Source: Dielma sp000508965 (GTDB lineage: Bacteria; Bacillota_I; Bacilli_A; Erysipelotrichales; Erysipelotrichaceae). From it: a stretch of 64,000 bases of DNA. The notes beneath the pieces were generated by a model. The model was not told where the DNA came from, did not search any database, and saw nothing but the letters and a program-made list of their open reading frames with translations. Of the stretch, positions 1-9,222 are shown one piece after another. Each line of letters opens with the position of its first letter. Positions within the stretch are counted from its first letter, which is position 1. The stretch is taken from positions 1 to 64,000 of the forward strand of contig BAHV02000014.1 in NCBI GenBank assembly GCA_000508965.1. Direction: 5' to 3'. The position numbers were made by a program, and so were the translations under genes.

Positions 1-210
1 TTTTAAAACAACCTGATTTTATCGCTATTTAAACGGTTTACAGCTCTAAATTCAAAGGATTCGATATTAAATACATATAAACAATTCCCTAATTTTGTTT
101 TTCTATACATCCAACTAATAAATATTCATTATAATAATTAATTGCCTAAGCCATATCCTTCTTCCTGTACTGGCTTACAACATTCTAATCAATAAAAATA
201 TGAAATTCAG

Positions 211-240
211 CAAATTAAAAGTCACCTTGCGGTGACAATT
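211..240 (-). terminator. Terminator after DUF378 gene
   Basis: On the minus strand GTCACC, a GCAA loop and GGTGAC form a 6-bp hairpin followed by TTTTAATTT, just after the stop of the small membrane protein gene. The left 210 bases of the window are AT-rich and show no gene. Confidence 0.7.
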
Positions 241-252
241 GCTCTATAAAGC

Positions 253-447
253 TTAATCATCTATTTTGCCAAAAAAGGTAAGTGCAATCAAGCCGCTGAT
301 ACCAACCAGACAGTAAACGATACGCGTAAATAAGGTTCCTTTGCCAAACAACATAGTTACTAGGTTAAAATCAAAGAGTCCGATCAATCCCCAGTTTAAG
401 GCACCGACAATCACCAGTATCAACGCAATAATCTTTAATGTTTTCAT
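253..447 (-). CDS. DUF378-type small membrane protein
   Basis: A 64-residue protein that is almost all membrane: two hydrophobic segments (about residues 5-26 and 41-59) around a short polar turn. The sequence between them (GALNWGLIGLF) is the signature of the DUF378 family, whose function is unknown. The start is supported by an AGGAGG ribosome site seven bases upstream. It stands alone, with its own terminator, downstream of engB on the same strand. Nothing in the sequence suggests a substrate or partner. Confidence 0.85.
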   Translation of the reverse strand: MKTLKIIALILVIVGALNWGLIGLFDFNLVTMLFGKGTLFTRIVYCLVGISGLIALTFFGKIDD

Positions 448-549
448 TATGCTTTACCTCCTGATGATTAGTATGACCCATTTGTTAAAAAATATAATAC
501 AGTCCACTTCAAAATATCTACGCATTATAGATCAAAGGTTATTTGATAG

Positions 550-580
550 AAAAAAACAGCCGTGCGATGCACAAAGCTGC
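550..580 (-). terminator. Terminator of tig-lon-engB group
   Basis: On the minus strand a CAGC/GCTG stem with an inner GTGC/GCAC stem is followed by seven T residues, right after the engB stop. Confidence 0.7.
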
Positions 581-586
581 TTCTAT

Positions 587-1192
587 TTATTGATGTACAG
601 GTTTTGAATTAAAAAGCTTAAGCAATTCATCCCACACTTCATCTACACCCTGTTTTGTTTCACTGGAAAAAGGAATCAACACTTCTTCTTCACGTAGCAG
701 CAATGTCTCCTTGATCACATTCAGATTTTTTTTGATTTCTGAACGTTTCAGCTTATCCATTTTCGTAGCGACCACAAAGCATGGCAAATCATAGTATCTT
801 GCGAAATCAATCATCAGCCGATCATCCTCAGTCGGTTTATGACGGGCATCAACGATCAGCAGCAAACCGCGTTTCTGTGTTCGTTCAGCAAAATAATCCT
901 CCATCATCTCGCCAAATTTTTTCAGCATCGTCTTAGAGGCATTAGCATAACCATATCCCGGTACATCTACCAGCATATATTGATCATTGAGACTAAAAAA
1001 ATTCAAAAGACGTGTTTTACCAGGCGTATTGCCGACATAAGCCAATTTCTTACGCTGAGTGATCGTATTAATTAAGCTGGACTTGCCTACATTGCTTCGG
1101 CCTGCCAATACCACCTCGGGCAAATCAGATTCCGGCCATGAATGACGATCGGGAGCTGATATTACCAGCTCCGCTTTATGGATCGTAATCAT
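587..1192 (-). CDS. engB: Ribosome-biogenesis GTPase EngB/YsxC
   Basis: A 201-residue TRAFAC-class GTPase required for late assembly of the 50S subunit in bacteria studied. The G motifs are all visible: GRSNVGKSS at residues 31-39, DVPG at 76-79, TKMD at 143-146 and SSE near 176. Length is normal for the family. The start overlaps the lon stop by four bases, so the two genes are translationally coupled; lon next to ysxC is also the Bacillus order. It is the last gene of the tig-lon-engB cluster and is followed by a clear terminator. Confidence 0.97.
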   Translation of the reverse strand: MITIHKAELVISAPDRHSWPESDLPEVVLAGRSNVGKSSLINTITQRKKLAYVGNTPGKTRLLNFFSLNDQYMLVDVPGYGYANASKTMLKKFGEMMEDYFAERTQKRGLLLIVDARHKPTEDDRLMIDFARYYDLPCFVVATKMDKLKRSEIKKNLNVIKETLLLREEEVLIPFSSETKQGVDEVWDELLKLFNSKPVHQ

Positions 1193-3504
1193 CGTACTAA
1201 TGCCAGATCAATGACCTGGGATACATTTTCAACCGGTATGATCTTCACGCTGTCTTTTACGGTCTGCGGAAGATCATCAATGTCCTTCACGTTCCCTTTT
1301 GGAATAATTACCGTACTGATACCACAGCGATGGGCAGCCATTGTTTTTTCCTTTAAACCGCCAATTGGCAAAACATTACCGCGCAGCGTAACCTCACCAG
1401 TCATTGCCAAGTCCGCTTTAACCGGAACTTTCGCCAATGAAGAAACTAAGGCCGTTGTTAACGTAACCCCTGCACTCGGCCCATCCTTCGGCACAGCTCC
1501 CTCCGGTACATGAATATGAATATCTTCACTTTCAAATAATTTGCTGTCAATCTTATACTTCTTCGCGTTAGCACGCACATAATCATAAGCGATGCTGGCT
1601 GATTCTTTCATCACATCACCTAGCTGACCGGTAATTACAAATTTACCCTTGCCCTCAAAATGAGTAACCTCAATCTGCAAGACATCACCGCCAAATGATG
1701 TATAGGCTAAACCAGTAACGGTTCCAACCTGATCACTTTTTTCACGTTTGCCGTAATCAAACATCTCATGACCGAGCCATTCGTTGATTAGCTTCTTAGT
1801 AATCTTAATCGATTTTTTGCCATCCTTCAAAATCGAAAGCACAGCCTTTCTCGATAATGTGCCAAGCAGCCGTTCTAACTGACGGACACCGCTTTCTCTT
1901 GTATAGAATTTAATCAGATACAAAATCATCTCATCGTCAATTTTGAGCTGTGAAGGCTTTAAGCCATTCGTCTTCAGCTGCTTAGGCAGCAAATGACGTC
2001 TGGCAATGGCCGCTTTTTCAAGTTCTGTATACGATGAAATATTAATAATTTCTAAACGGTCACGCAAAGCCGCCGGAATATCTTCAAGATAATTTGCCGT
2101 TGCGATAAACAGCACATTACTCAAATCATAGGTTTCTTCTAAATAGTGATCTGAAAACAGACTATTCTGTTCTGGATCAAGCACTTCAAGCATCGCACTT
2201 GCCGGATCCCCCTTATAATCCGATGCCATCTTATCGATTTCATCGATTAGGAATACCGGATTGATCGTGCCTGCTTTTTTCATACCCTGAATGATACGAC
2301 CAGGCATTGAACCAAGATACGTACGGCGATGACCTCTGATTTCAGCCTCATCCTTAACACCGCCCACTGACATTTTCACAAATTGGCGGTCCAGTGCCCT
2401 CGCTACCGATTTAGACAGTGACGTTTTACCGACACCCGGCGGCCCAACCAGACATAAGATTGGTGCTTTTAAAGAATTGGTCATCTGCTTAACCGCTAAA
2501 TACTCCAAAATTCTCTCTTTCACCTTTTCCAAGCCAAAATGATCCTCTTCCAGACGTTGTTCTGCCAGCTTCAGATCCTGATTATCTTCAGACATCTGCC
2601 ACCAAGGCAGTTTAATCAGCCAGTCGATATAGCTCTTGATCACCCCTGCCTCACCGCTTGATGAAGGCATCATCTCATAGCGGGCAAGTTCTTCCATCAC
2701 TTTATCCTTGATAGCCTGCGGATAAGGATTATTGTTGATTGTTTCACGGATAGAATCCGCATCCTCGCTCTGTTCCGGCACATCGCCTAACTCTTCTTTA
2801 ATCGCCCGCAGCCGTTCACGAAGATAATATTCTTTCTGGCTTTCTTCAACGCGGGTGCGCACTTTCTGATTAATATCATTTTCTATCGCCGCATACTGCT
2901 TTTCTTCCTCAATGGATTTAATAATTGTCATCAAGCGCGTATTCACCTCAAGGGTTTCAAGCAGATACTGACGCTTATCAACCGTAAATGGGAAAATCTG
3001 GGCAATATGATCCGCTAAACGCGGCGCTGACACACCATTAGCAAATTCCGCAATCACTTCCGGACGAATCAGATTCGCAAGCGCATCAAAAGTTTCCAGT
3101 TCTTTGCTGACCTTCCGCACCAATACTGTTTCTTCTTCCTGATTGCCCAGCACATCATTCAGCACTTCCACATCAGCCATAATCGTCTGAGCCAGTGTTG
3201 TCAAGCTCTTTATGCGGGCTCTGGCAACGCCTTTAAATACAATACGGGAAAAACCATCCTTTTTATGATTGGATACAACCTTACAAATCGTACCAACCGT
3301 ATACAGATCCTCTTCAGTTGGATCATCAATCATTGCATTTTTCTGACTCACCAGAAAAATTTCATTATTGAAGCTTTCCGCACAACGACGTACAGCATTT
3401 AAACTAATTGGGCGTCCTACCTCAATAGATACTTCTTCGTATGGAAATACAACCACATCGCGAGTACAAACGACAGGAAATTGATAAATTTTATTTTCTT
3501 CCAA
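1189..3504 (-). CDS. lon: ATP-dependent protease Lon
   Basis: A 771-residue cytosolic Lon protease, which degrades damaged and some regulatory proteins. It has the N-terminal substrate-binding LON domain (about 1-200), a coiled linker, an AAA+ domain with Walker A GPPGVGKT at 354-361, and the C-terminal protease with the Ser motif PKDGPSAG and the Lys motif in GGLKEK. The start codon is TTG, preceded by GGAGAGG five bases upstream; no better start lies in frame. A terminator after tig and a TATTAT box sit just upstream, so lon probably has its own promoter. I see no CIRCE-type inverted repeat. In Bacillus clpX and lonB lie between tig and lonA; here tig and lon are adjacent. Confidence 0.97.
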   Translation of the reverse strand: MEENKIYQFPVVCTRDVVVFPYEEVSIEVGRPISLNAVRRCAESFNNEIFLVSQKNAMIDDPTEEDLYTVGTICKVVSNHKKDGFSRIVFKGVARARIKSLTTLAQTIMADVEVLNDVLGNQEEETVLVRKVSKELETFDALANLIRPEVIAEFANGVSAPRLADHIAQIFPFTVDKRQYLLETLEVNTRLMTIIKSIEEEKQYAAIENDINQKVRTRVEESQKEYYLRERLRAIKEELGDVPEQSEDADSIRETINNNPYPQAIKDKVMEELARYEMMPSSSGEAGVIKSYIDWLIKLPWWQMSEDNQDLKLAEQRLEEDHFGLEKVKERILEYLAVKQMTNSLKAPILCLVGPPGVGKTSLSKSVARALDRQFVKMSVGGVKDEAEIRGHRRTYLGSMPGRIIQGMKKAGTINPVFLIDEIDKMASDYKGDPASAMLEVLDPEQNSLFSDHYLEETYDLSNVLFIATANYLEDIPAALRDRLEIINISSYTELEKAAIARRHLLPKQLKTNGLKPSQLKIDDEMILYLIKFYTRESGVRQLERLLGTLSRKAVLSILKDGKKSIKITKKLINEWLGHEMFDYGKREKSDQVGTVTGLAYTSFGGDVLQIEVTHFEGKGKFVITGQLGDVMKESASIAYDYVRANAKKYKIDSKLFESEDIHIHVPEGAVPKDGPSAGVTLTTALVSSLAKVPVKADLAMTGEVTLRGNVLPIGGLKEKTMAAHRCGISTVIIPKGNVKDIDDLPQTVKDSVKIIPVENVSQVIDLALVR

Positions 3505-3533
3505 ATCAACCTCTCCTCTCTATAATAGGTTAA

Positions 3534-3556
3534 AAAAGACGCTCAGCGTCTTTCTT
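3534..3556 (-). terminator. Terminator between tig and lon
   Basis: On the minus strand GACGC-TGA-GCGTC is followed by TTTTTT directly after the tig stop. A possible -10 box (TATTAT) for lon follows within ten bases. Confidence 0.75.
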
Positions 3557-4832
3557 ACTTACTTGTTGAATCTTGAATAAGTTTAACAGCATTACGCAAA
3601 CGCAAATCGTATGAAATGTTGTCATTGTCAATCAATTCTTTAACTTTAGCAATATCCATCTGATACATTTCAGCAATACGCTGGTATTCTGCTTCAATTT
3701 CCTCTTCAGTTGGATTTAATGCTTCTTTAACAGCAATTGCATCAAGCACTAAACGCACTTTTACCTTGGACTCAGCATCCACAGCCATCTGTTCGCGGAT
3801 AGCTTCATCACTTTGACCTGTCATTTGTTTGAACTGATCAAGATTGAATCCCTGCTGCGCAAGACGCTGAGCAAAATCATTTACCAAATTGTCAGTTTCT
3901 GATTCGATCATCACAGCCGGAACTTCAACCTGTGCATTTTCAACAACCTTGGTTAATAATTCATTGGTGAACTTTTCATCTGCTTGCTTTTCTTTATAAT
4001 CAAGCATATCTTTCTTGATAAATTCTTTAAAGGCTTCAACAGTCTCTACACCTTCAATATTAGCTAATTTGATTAATTCATCATTAACCTCAGGCAGTGC
4101 CTTTGTTTTAATTTCATGAACTGTAACCTTAAATACACAAGGCTGTCCTGCCAAGCTTTCTTCCTGATAGCTTTCAGGGAAAGTAACATTGATATCCTTT
4201 GATTCTTCGCTTTTCATACCGATCAGCTGTTCTTCAAAACCAGGAATGAATGCATTGCTGCCAATTTCCAGCGGATAGTTTTCACCTTTGCCGCCGTCAA
4301 ATGCGATACCGTCTTTAAAGCCCTCAAAATCAATAACGGCTGTATCACCGTTTTCAACCGTACCGTCTTCTTTGATTTCAAGTTCAGCATAACGATCTTG
4401 AAGCGCCTTGATCTGATCTTCAATATCAGCTTCTGTTACTTCACATTCATCCTTTTTAACCTCTAAGCCTTTATAATCGCCTAAGGTTACTTCAGGTTTA
4501 ACCGTAATCGTGAAAGTCAGTGTTACTTCATCTTCAGTAATTGCTTCAACCCCTAATTCAGGACGTGCAATCATCCATAATGAATGCTCTTCAACACCCT
4601 GCTGTAAAGCCTCGCCAGCTACTTCATCAATTGCTTCCATTAAGATATTCTGCTGAGAAATATGCTTCTTAGCCATTGCTGCTGGTACTTTTCCTTCTCT
4701 GAAGCCAGGCAGTGCTAATTTCTTAGCTAATTTATTGAATGCTTTTTCCTGCGCACCTTTCCAAGCATCGCCTGAAACGGTCGTCTTTAACTCACCTTGT
4801 GATTTTTCTTTTAATTCCCATGTTGAACTCAT
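3555..4832 (-). CDS. tig: Trigger factor, ribosome-bound chaperone
   Basis: A 425-residue trigger factor, the chaperone and peptidyl-prolyl isomerase that binds the ribosome exit site. The N-terminal domain carries the ribosome-docking loop (GFREGKVP near residue 44), the middle holds the FKBP-like domain (starting around GDTAVIDFEGF), and the C-terminal half is the helical chaperone arm. Length is typical. An AGGAGGT site eight bases before ATG fixes the start. It lies 38 bases after the upstream 240-residue gene and could share a transcript with it; a hairpin terminator separates it from lon. Confidence 0.97.
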   Translation of the reverse strand: MSSTWELKEKSQGELKTTVSGDAWKGAQEKAFNKLAKKLALPGFREGKVPAAMAKKHISQQNILMEAIDEVAGEALQQGVEEHSLWMIARPELGVEAITEDEVTLTFTITVKPEVTLGDYKGLEVKKDECEVTEADIEDQIKALQDRYAELEIKEDGTVENGDTAVIDFEGFKDGIAFDGGKGENYPLEIGSNAFIPGFEEQLIGMKSEESKDINVTFPESYQEESLAGQPCVFKVTVHEIKTKALPEVNDELIKLANIEGVETVEAFKEFIKKDMLDYKEKQADEKFTNELLTKVVENAQVEVPAVMIESETDNLVNDFAQRLAQQGFNLDQFKQMTGQSDEAIREQMAVDAESKVKVRLVLDAIAVKEALNPTEEEIEAEYQRIAEMYQMDIAKVKELIDNDNISYDLRLRNAVKLIQDSTSK

Positions 4833-4870
4833 TGTTCATACCTCCTGATTCATCATATTGAGCATTTTTT

Positions 4871-5593
4871 TCAAATGTCATGCTTATTTAATAATAATTC
4901 ATAACTATATGTTTGTGCAAGTTCTTTTTCAGCAATAAAGCATTTAAATTCATCTTCAGCGCCGTTCGCCTGATAAACATAATGGACAACAGCCAGACAT
5001 AGATTCAAACTATCCTCTCCATCCACCGCCATCGGCAGCATCAGATAACATTCCTTTGCCAGAATATCCAAACACAGATTTAAAAATGAAGGATTATCAT
5101 TTTCATACCATTCACGCAGCAATTCAACCGCTTTAATGACCCCTTCGCTTTCCAGAGGATATTCCAAAACAGCAGGTACAAATTCAATGTCTAGGCCGTC
5201 TCTTGTTAAGTGAAAGCTTTCATTGATCTGCTGTTCGATCATCATACTGATCAAAAGACTTTCCATCGTCAGATCACGATGCATGTCAAAGACCTGCTGA
5301 ATCAGCTCTGTATAATTGCGAAGATTCGCTTTTTGAAGCTGGTTAAGCGCGGCAATCTGACGCTGTGGGTTATCGCCCAGCAGCCATGCTTCCACCTGTT
5401 CATCACTGAGCTGTACTTTCCCGGATTCGGGTATGCCGACTTCATCCAACAGCTCATTAAGCTTCGCTTCTACATCCTGCGGAATATAAGGCATATTTAA
5501 TTCTTCAAGGATTCTGCTGCGGGCCTGCTTGTCTTCTCCGGAGGTAATTAATGACTGGATTTCATTAACAATATCTTGATAAATACCCTTCAT
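4871..5593 (-). CDS. Helical protein of unknown function upstream of tig
   Basis: A 240-residue, acidic, probably all-helical soluble protein without signal peptide or membrane segment. The pattern of paired amphipathic helices resembles TPR-like proteins annotated as DUF3196 in Mollicutes and Erysipelotrichia, but I recognise this only weakly and assign no function. A GGGAGG site precedes the ATG. It is the first gene of the run leading into tig, which hints at a role near translation or protein folding, by position only. Confidence 0.6.
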   Translation of the reverse strand: MKGIYQDIVNEIQSLITSGEDKQARSRILEELNMPYIPQDVEAKLNELLDEVGIPESGKVQLSDEQVEAWLLGDNPQRQIAALNQLQKANLRNYTELIQQVFDMHRDLTMESLLISMMIEQQINESFHLTRDGLDIEFVPAVLEYPLESEGVIKAVELLREWYENDNPSFLNLCLDILAKECYLMLPMAVDGEDSLNLCLAVVHYVYQANGAEDEFKCFIAEKELAQTYSYELLLNKHDI

Positions 5594-6178
5594 TTTACGC
5601 CTCCCTGCTCAATCCATTGGATAATATAACATAATCTGTAACTAATTTCAATTATTCAGCTTGATTATCAGGGCGAACACATAACTTCACACATTTAATA
5701 TTATGTAAGCCTTCAATGTTCTTTTTTGACTTTTGATTAAGGTTTTAAGTGCTTCTGCAGCAATTACATCAAGTATTATGAAGGGGTTATTAAATCGTTA
5801 TCATCACTCTTTATTTCCAATATTAAAAGCTCAATAATGATGGTATAAGGGGGTGTTCACGAATCCTAAGTATATGAGAGGATCTGATGAACAGCAGGCT
5901 TATAATCATATTCAAAATCATCTTTGACAAGTGCCCGCCTTCAGCCGTGTTGAACCGGTGATAACCTCAGCTCCGGCAGCCGTTTCATAACTAGATAGGC
6001 AACAATTCTGCATGTCACGCCGGATCCTTGGTGCAATGCAAAAAAAGCCTTTATGAAAAAGACTTGCAAATGAGTGCAAAATGTGAAGCATCAATATCAT
6101 AGTAATTCAATTGTTTTAACCATCAAATTTTACTCAAGCATAGTAAAAGCGCCCATAAACAGGCGCTTATTTTACAAA
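5594..6178. other. 585-base gap with GC-richer patch
   Basis: No convincing gene. A 60-codon minus-strand reading frame (5918-6100) has no ribosome site and no family look. The stretch at about 5930-6055 is clearly richer in G and C than the AT-rich flanks. An imperfect hairpin (TGTTCA...TGAACA arms, inner ATCC/GGAT) lies at 5854-5893. I could not match it to RNase P, tmRNA, SRP RNA or a riboswitch class. Confidence 0.4.
6147..6178 (-). terminator. Terminator of tRNA-Arg
   Basis: On the minus strand a GCGCC...GGCGC hairpin is followed by TTTTACT, immediately after the tRNA 3' end. Confidence 0.7.
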
Positions 6179-6255
6179 TGGCGTCCACGGGGGGACTCGA
6201 ACCCTCGACCGCACGCTTAGAAGGCGTGTGCTCTATCCAGCTGAGCTACGTAGAC
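6179..6255 (-). tRNA. tRNA-Arg (UCU)
   Basis: The minus strand folds as a full cloverleaf: acceptor GTCTACG pairs with CGTGGAC, the anticodon loop is CTTCTAA (anticodon TCT, reading AGA/AGG), the T arm is GAGGG-TTCGAGT-CCCCC, and the 3' CCA is encoded. Confidence 0.97.
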
Positions 6256-6274
6256 ACTTTTCATGTGCTAAATT

Positions 6275-6303
6275 ATAATAGCAAAATTAACCGCAAAGTG
6301 CAA
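6275..6303 (-). promoter_or_regulatory. Promoter of tRNA-Arg
   Basis: Minus strand: -35 TTGCAC, 17-base spacer, -10 TATTAT (overlapping TATAAT), placing the start about 12 bases before the tRNA. Confidence 0.65.
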
Positions 6304-6340
6304 CCTTTTTTTGAATTAATTTCACACAGCTTCGGCACAT

Positions 6341-6365
6341 AAAAGAAAGGCCCTGTACAGGCCTA
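6341..6365 (-). terminator. Terminator after phosphodiesterase gene
   Basis: Minus strand AGGCC, seven-base loop, GGCCT, then TTCTTTT at the gene's stop. Confidence 0.65.
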
Positions 6366-6824
6366 TAAGAAATTGAACTCAACATGAATACGTTCTTCGG
6401 TTAAAGTCAGTATAGCGTAAGATGGATTTCGGCCATCTCTAGAATGCCACAAGCTCCCTGGGTTCAGCAATGTTATACCGCTCACTTCATCCAATGACGC
6501 GACATGGGTATGACCATAACAAACAATATCACACGTATTTTCAAGTGCCTTCTTGGCAAGAAATTGCAGACGGTTGCCATAATATGACTGATTGCCATGA
6601 ATCAGTAAAATCCGATGCTGTTCAGCCTTAATAATCTTAGCTTCCGGATAATCATAATAATAATCATTATTGCCGCGCACAGTTATCAGCTGCGGATAAA
6701 TATCCTCGGGTGTTTCGATATCACCGCAGTGCAGCATCAGATCAACATGATTTTGGTGTGCCTCGATTACCTTATCCATCACTTTATTTTTGCCATGTGA
6801 ATCACTCATCACAAGTATTTTCAT
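6363..6824 (-). CDS. YfcE/YsnB-type metallophosphoesterase
   Basis: A 153-residue cytosolic phosphodiesterase of the YfcE/MJ0936 family, with the calcineurin-like metal site visible: MSDSHG at the N-terminus (D and H), HCGD, RGNND, HGN and CYGHTH near the C-terminus. Natural substrates of the family are not settled. I chose the ATG directly before KILVMSDSHG, which has GGTG upstream; a longer in-frame start would overlap the GerM-like gene and add 22 unrelated residues. In Bacillus the homolog ysnB ends the racE-gerM-rph-ysnA-ysnB cluster; here it follows the GerM-like gene directly. Confidence 0.92.
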   Translation of the reverse strand: MKILVMSDSHGKNKVMDKVIEAHQNHVDLMLHCGDIETPEDIYPQLITVRGNNDYYYDYPEAKIIKAEQHRILLIHGNQSYYGNRLQFLAKKALENTCDIVCYGHTHVASLDEVSGITLLNPGSLWHSRDGRNPSYAILTLTEERIHVEFNFL

Positions 6825-6864
6825 AAATATCACCGCTGATATCTTACCATTATTTTCAGCAATT

Positions 6865-7839
6865 TTAAAGCTTAATTCGATTAACTTCAATAGAACTTAC
6901 TTGAATATGTTCTTCATTGCTGCCGGAAGCATTCACCGGTACGCCATCTACAAGAATCGAAATGTTGTCAAAGCCCAGCACTTCATGGATAGAAAGAACC
7001 AGCGTATTTAAGGCTTCTTCTTTGCCTGTTGCCTCCTCGCTCAATATCGAATTATCCAAATGGATAACTAAAGTATCTACATCAATTTCCACCGGTTCAT
7101 TCATTGTCACACGTTCCAATGCTAATGGTTGTGCTAACGTTGATGTAACACTGATATCAGAAAGAATTGTTTCAATGACATCATTAACATCCAGACTGCC
7201 GCCGTTGATCCGTCTGGATTTTGGCACATAATAGTCAGTACCGTTAATCTCCTTAACATAATAAATGTTCAGATTATGTGAATCATGCAGAGTCGCTGTG
7301 GCGGTTTCAAAATTATTGATCCCTAACCGTCGGTCAAGATTTTCACTCAGCGGTGTTCCCTTTAAAGGCATCTGATTCAACGCATTGCCGTTAACACTGA
7401 TAGATACCGTATCGACATCATCAAATTGAGTAGCCGCCCAAACCAGTGATTCTACAATCGCTAATTCATCCTTCGCATCATAGGTCAGAAACCCCTCATT
7501 AAAATCAAGATTGACGTGACGATCATTAATGACAGCTTCATTCAAAGCAGCACTGGCTGGCAGTACCGATTCAAATACACTATTATCTACATCGCTGCTC
7601 ATAAGTTCAATCATTTTCTGCATTTTTTCAGTTTCACTCATTGAGCTGTTTAATTCAACATTTAACGGTATCAGAAGTCCATCCTGATCTCTTTGTACAA
7701 TTAACAGCGAATCAACAGCTGACGGTGCCATTACACTCTGTGTATCCGGTTGCTGCGCAATCGGTATTGTTTTTACTGAAAGGTAGCTTAAGACAGCAAA
7801 AGCGCTGAATATATATGCGATTTGGAGCTTTCGGTTCAT
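6865..7839 (-). CDS. GerM-like protein with two GerMN domains
   Basis: A 324-residue exported or membrane-anchored protein: an N-terminal hydrophobic segment (about residues 8-25), then two GerMN-type domains (about 60-170 and 195-310), recognisable from the repeated pattern in which a first-strand motif is followed by DF or HLD and then by ALNTLV-type helices. Bacillus GerM is a sporulation lipoprotein with the same two domains; here I see no lipobox Cys, so anchoring is by the uncleaved segment. The second of two consecutive ATGs has better spacing from GAGGTG. Its place between murI and ysnB matches Bacillus gerM, but rph and rdgB are absent. Confidence 0.85.
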   Translation of the reverse strand: MNRKLQIAYIFSAFAVLSYLSVKTIPIAQQPDTQSVMAPSAVDSLLIVQRDQDGLLIPLNVELNSSMSETEKMQKMIELMSSDVDNSVFESVLPASAALNEAVINDRHVNLDFNEGFLTYDAKDELAIVESLVWAATQFDDVDTVSISVNGNALNQMPLKGTPLSENLDRRLGINNFETATATLHDSHNLNIYYVKEINGTDYYVPKSRRINGGSLDVNDVIETILSDISVTSTLAQPLALERVTMNEPVEIDVDTLVIHLDNSILSEEATGKEEALNTLVLSIHEVLGFDNISILVDGVPVNASGSNEEHIQVSSIEVNRIKL

Positions 7840-7920
7840 CATTTCACCTCAATCCATCCTATGCGGAAATAAAGTGAAATAGTATCTAATTTTTATAATA
7901 AAGCATGGTTTTCATGTCTC

Positions 7921-8315
7921 TCATTGACCATAAGCGCCAGTTTCAATTAATTTGCCATTTTTATCATAAAGCCGATAAGTTTTATTACTTATCTGCTTCA
8001 GCATTTGTTTGCCGCTGAAAATAACATTCTTACATTCATAGTATTCCATCCCCAAATTCAAGTATGAGGTATCTTTGGCTGCCATCTTGATATCATTCTC
8101 AATCACAATTTTATCTGAATGATAAGCAAAAGCGCCTTGATTCGTGCCGCTGATCAGTATCACTGAAGCCGAAAACAAACTTGCACATACGTACTCGTCT
8201 GCCGATAAAAATAAAAGATTAAAATCAAGATGGAAACAATTAAAAACACAAACAAAAACGAAGCCGAAAGATCTCTTAATACTAAACCGGACATCTGTTC
8301 AATCATCATGAGCAT
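7921..8315 (-). pseudogene. Frameshifted small membrane protein
   Basis: Two overlapping minus-strand frames look like one broken gene. The upstream frame (8160-8315) starts with ATG, encodes 51 residues and contains a strong membrane segment (LFVFLIVSILILIFYFYR), ending at TGA. The downstream frame (7921-8178) opens only from a TTG, encodes 85 residues with a soluble tail (YRLYDKNGKLIETG), and has no good ribosome site. Joined with one frameshift around 8165-8215 they give a single-pass membrane protein with an extracytoplasmic domain. I do not recognise the family. Two separate tiny genes or a sequencing error are alternatives. Confidence 0.4.
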
Positions 8316-8452
8316 TTATTTTATATTTAGAAATGCAATGATAGGGATCTGTCTCCATAAACGTTTCAGTTTATTCAGCGACCCTCCCCTTTCGCATTCT
8401 TACATGATTCTTAATTAAACCATGATGTCACATTTCTGCCCTAGCGGCTCAA

Positions 8453-8475
8453 AAAAAGACTTAGTCTTCAAAATC
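8453..8475 (-). terminator. Terminator after murI
   Basis: Minus strand AGAC-TAA-GTCT followed by TTTTTTT at the murI stop. Confidence 0.6.
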
Positions 8476-9222
8476 AATCTTTTGAACCGCTAAGTCTTCA
8501 TTTATAATCGCTTTGATCTGACGCTTCATCAAGGCTGCATCTTTAGTTGTGCAAACCACAATCTGACCTTTTGCTTCCCCCTTTGGCAATGTCAGCATAT
8601 TGACTGCCGCTTGATTGGAATCGTAAAGCTTTACATCTAGCAGACGCTTTACTTCCTCAGCAATCAACGGAAAATGGGTACAGCCTAAAATTACCGCATC
8701 AACCTTTCCCTTATAAGGCATCACATAATCTGCCGCTGCCGCATATAATGCCGCCTGATCCTCGCCGTTTTCAATCAACGGTACTAATGCCGGACAAGCA
8801 AGCTCATACACCTGACATGTCTCATCAAGCTGATGGATAGCTTTCTCAAAGGCATGAGCCGCTATTGTTTTAGCGGTTGCCATGACTAATACCGCATGGA
8901 CATTTTCACCGGTTAACTGATCAACAGTCGGCTGCAGCACGCCCTTTAACTGTATCTTAGGAAAAGCCTGACACAAATCATCAAACACATTGGCGCAAAG
9001 CGTATTGCAGGCGATAACCACTTCATCGATTCCCCGCTTTTGAAATTCATGAATCATTTTAGCGCCATATTCAAACAATTCGGCTTTAGATAAGGCTCCG
9101 TAAGGTGCATGCAGCTGATCGCCGATAAACATAAAATCAACCTCAGGATTGGCATCCATCAATGCCTTCATTACCTGAATGCCCCCTAATCCCGAATCAC
9201 AGATACCAATTTTTTTATTCAT
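8461..9222 (-). CDS. murI: Glutamate racemase
   Basis: A 253-residue cytosolic enzyme that makes D-glutamate for peptidoglycan. Both catalytic cysteines are present (C72 in ACNT and C181 in GCTHFP), as is the substrate loop CDSGLGG at residues 8-14. Length is normal. Its start codon overlaps the stop of the VanY-like gene by one base, so the two are coupled. In Bacillus racE sits between gerE and gerM, and the same order is seen here with additions. Confidence 0.97.
   Translation of the reverse strand: MNKKIGICDSGLGGIQVMKALMDANPEVDFMFIGDQLHAPYGALSKAELFEYGAKMIHEFQKRGIDEVVIACNTLCANVFDDLCQAFPKIQLKGVLQPTVDQLTGENVHAVLVMATAKTIAAHAFEKAIHQLDETCQVYELACPALVPLIENGEDQAALYAAAADYVMPYKGKVDAVILGCTHFPLIAEEVKRLLDVKLYDSNQAAVNMLTLPKGEAKGQIVVCTTKDAALMKRQIKAIINEDLAVQKIDFED

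Noticed and set aside
5854..5893. Second copy of the lspA palindrome (shared TGTTCA...TGAACA arms)
   Set aside because: Only the six-base arms agree; loops and outer arms differ, so similarity is likely chance.
5918..6100. 60-codon minus-strand reading frame in the large gap
   Set aside because: No ribosome site, no recognisable family, atypical composition with clustered Cys and Arg; treated as chance.
8230..8418. 62-codon plus-strand frame opposite the broken membrane gene
   Set aside because: No ribosome site; it is the antisense of the membrane-segment frame.
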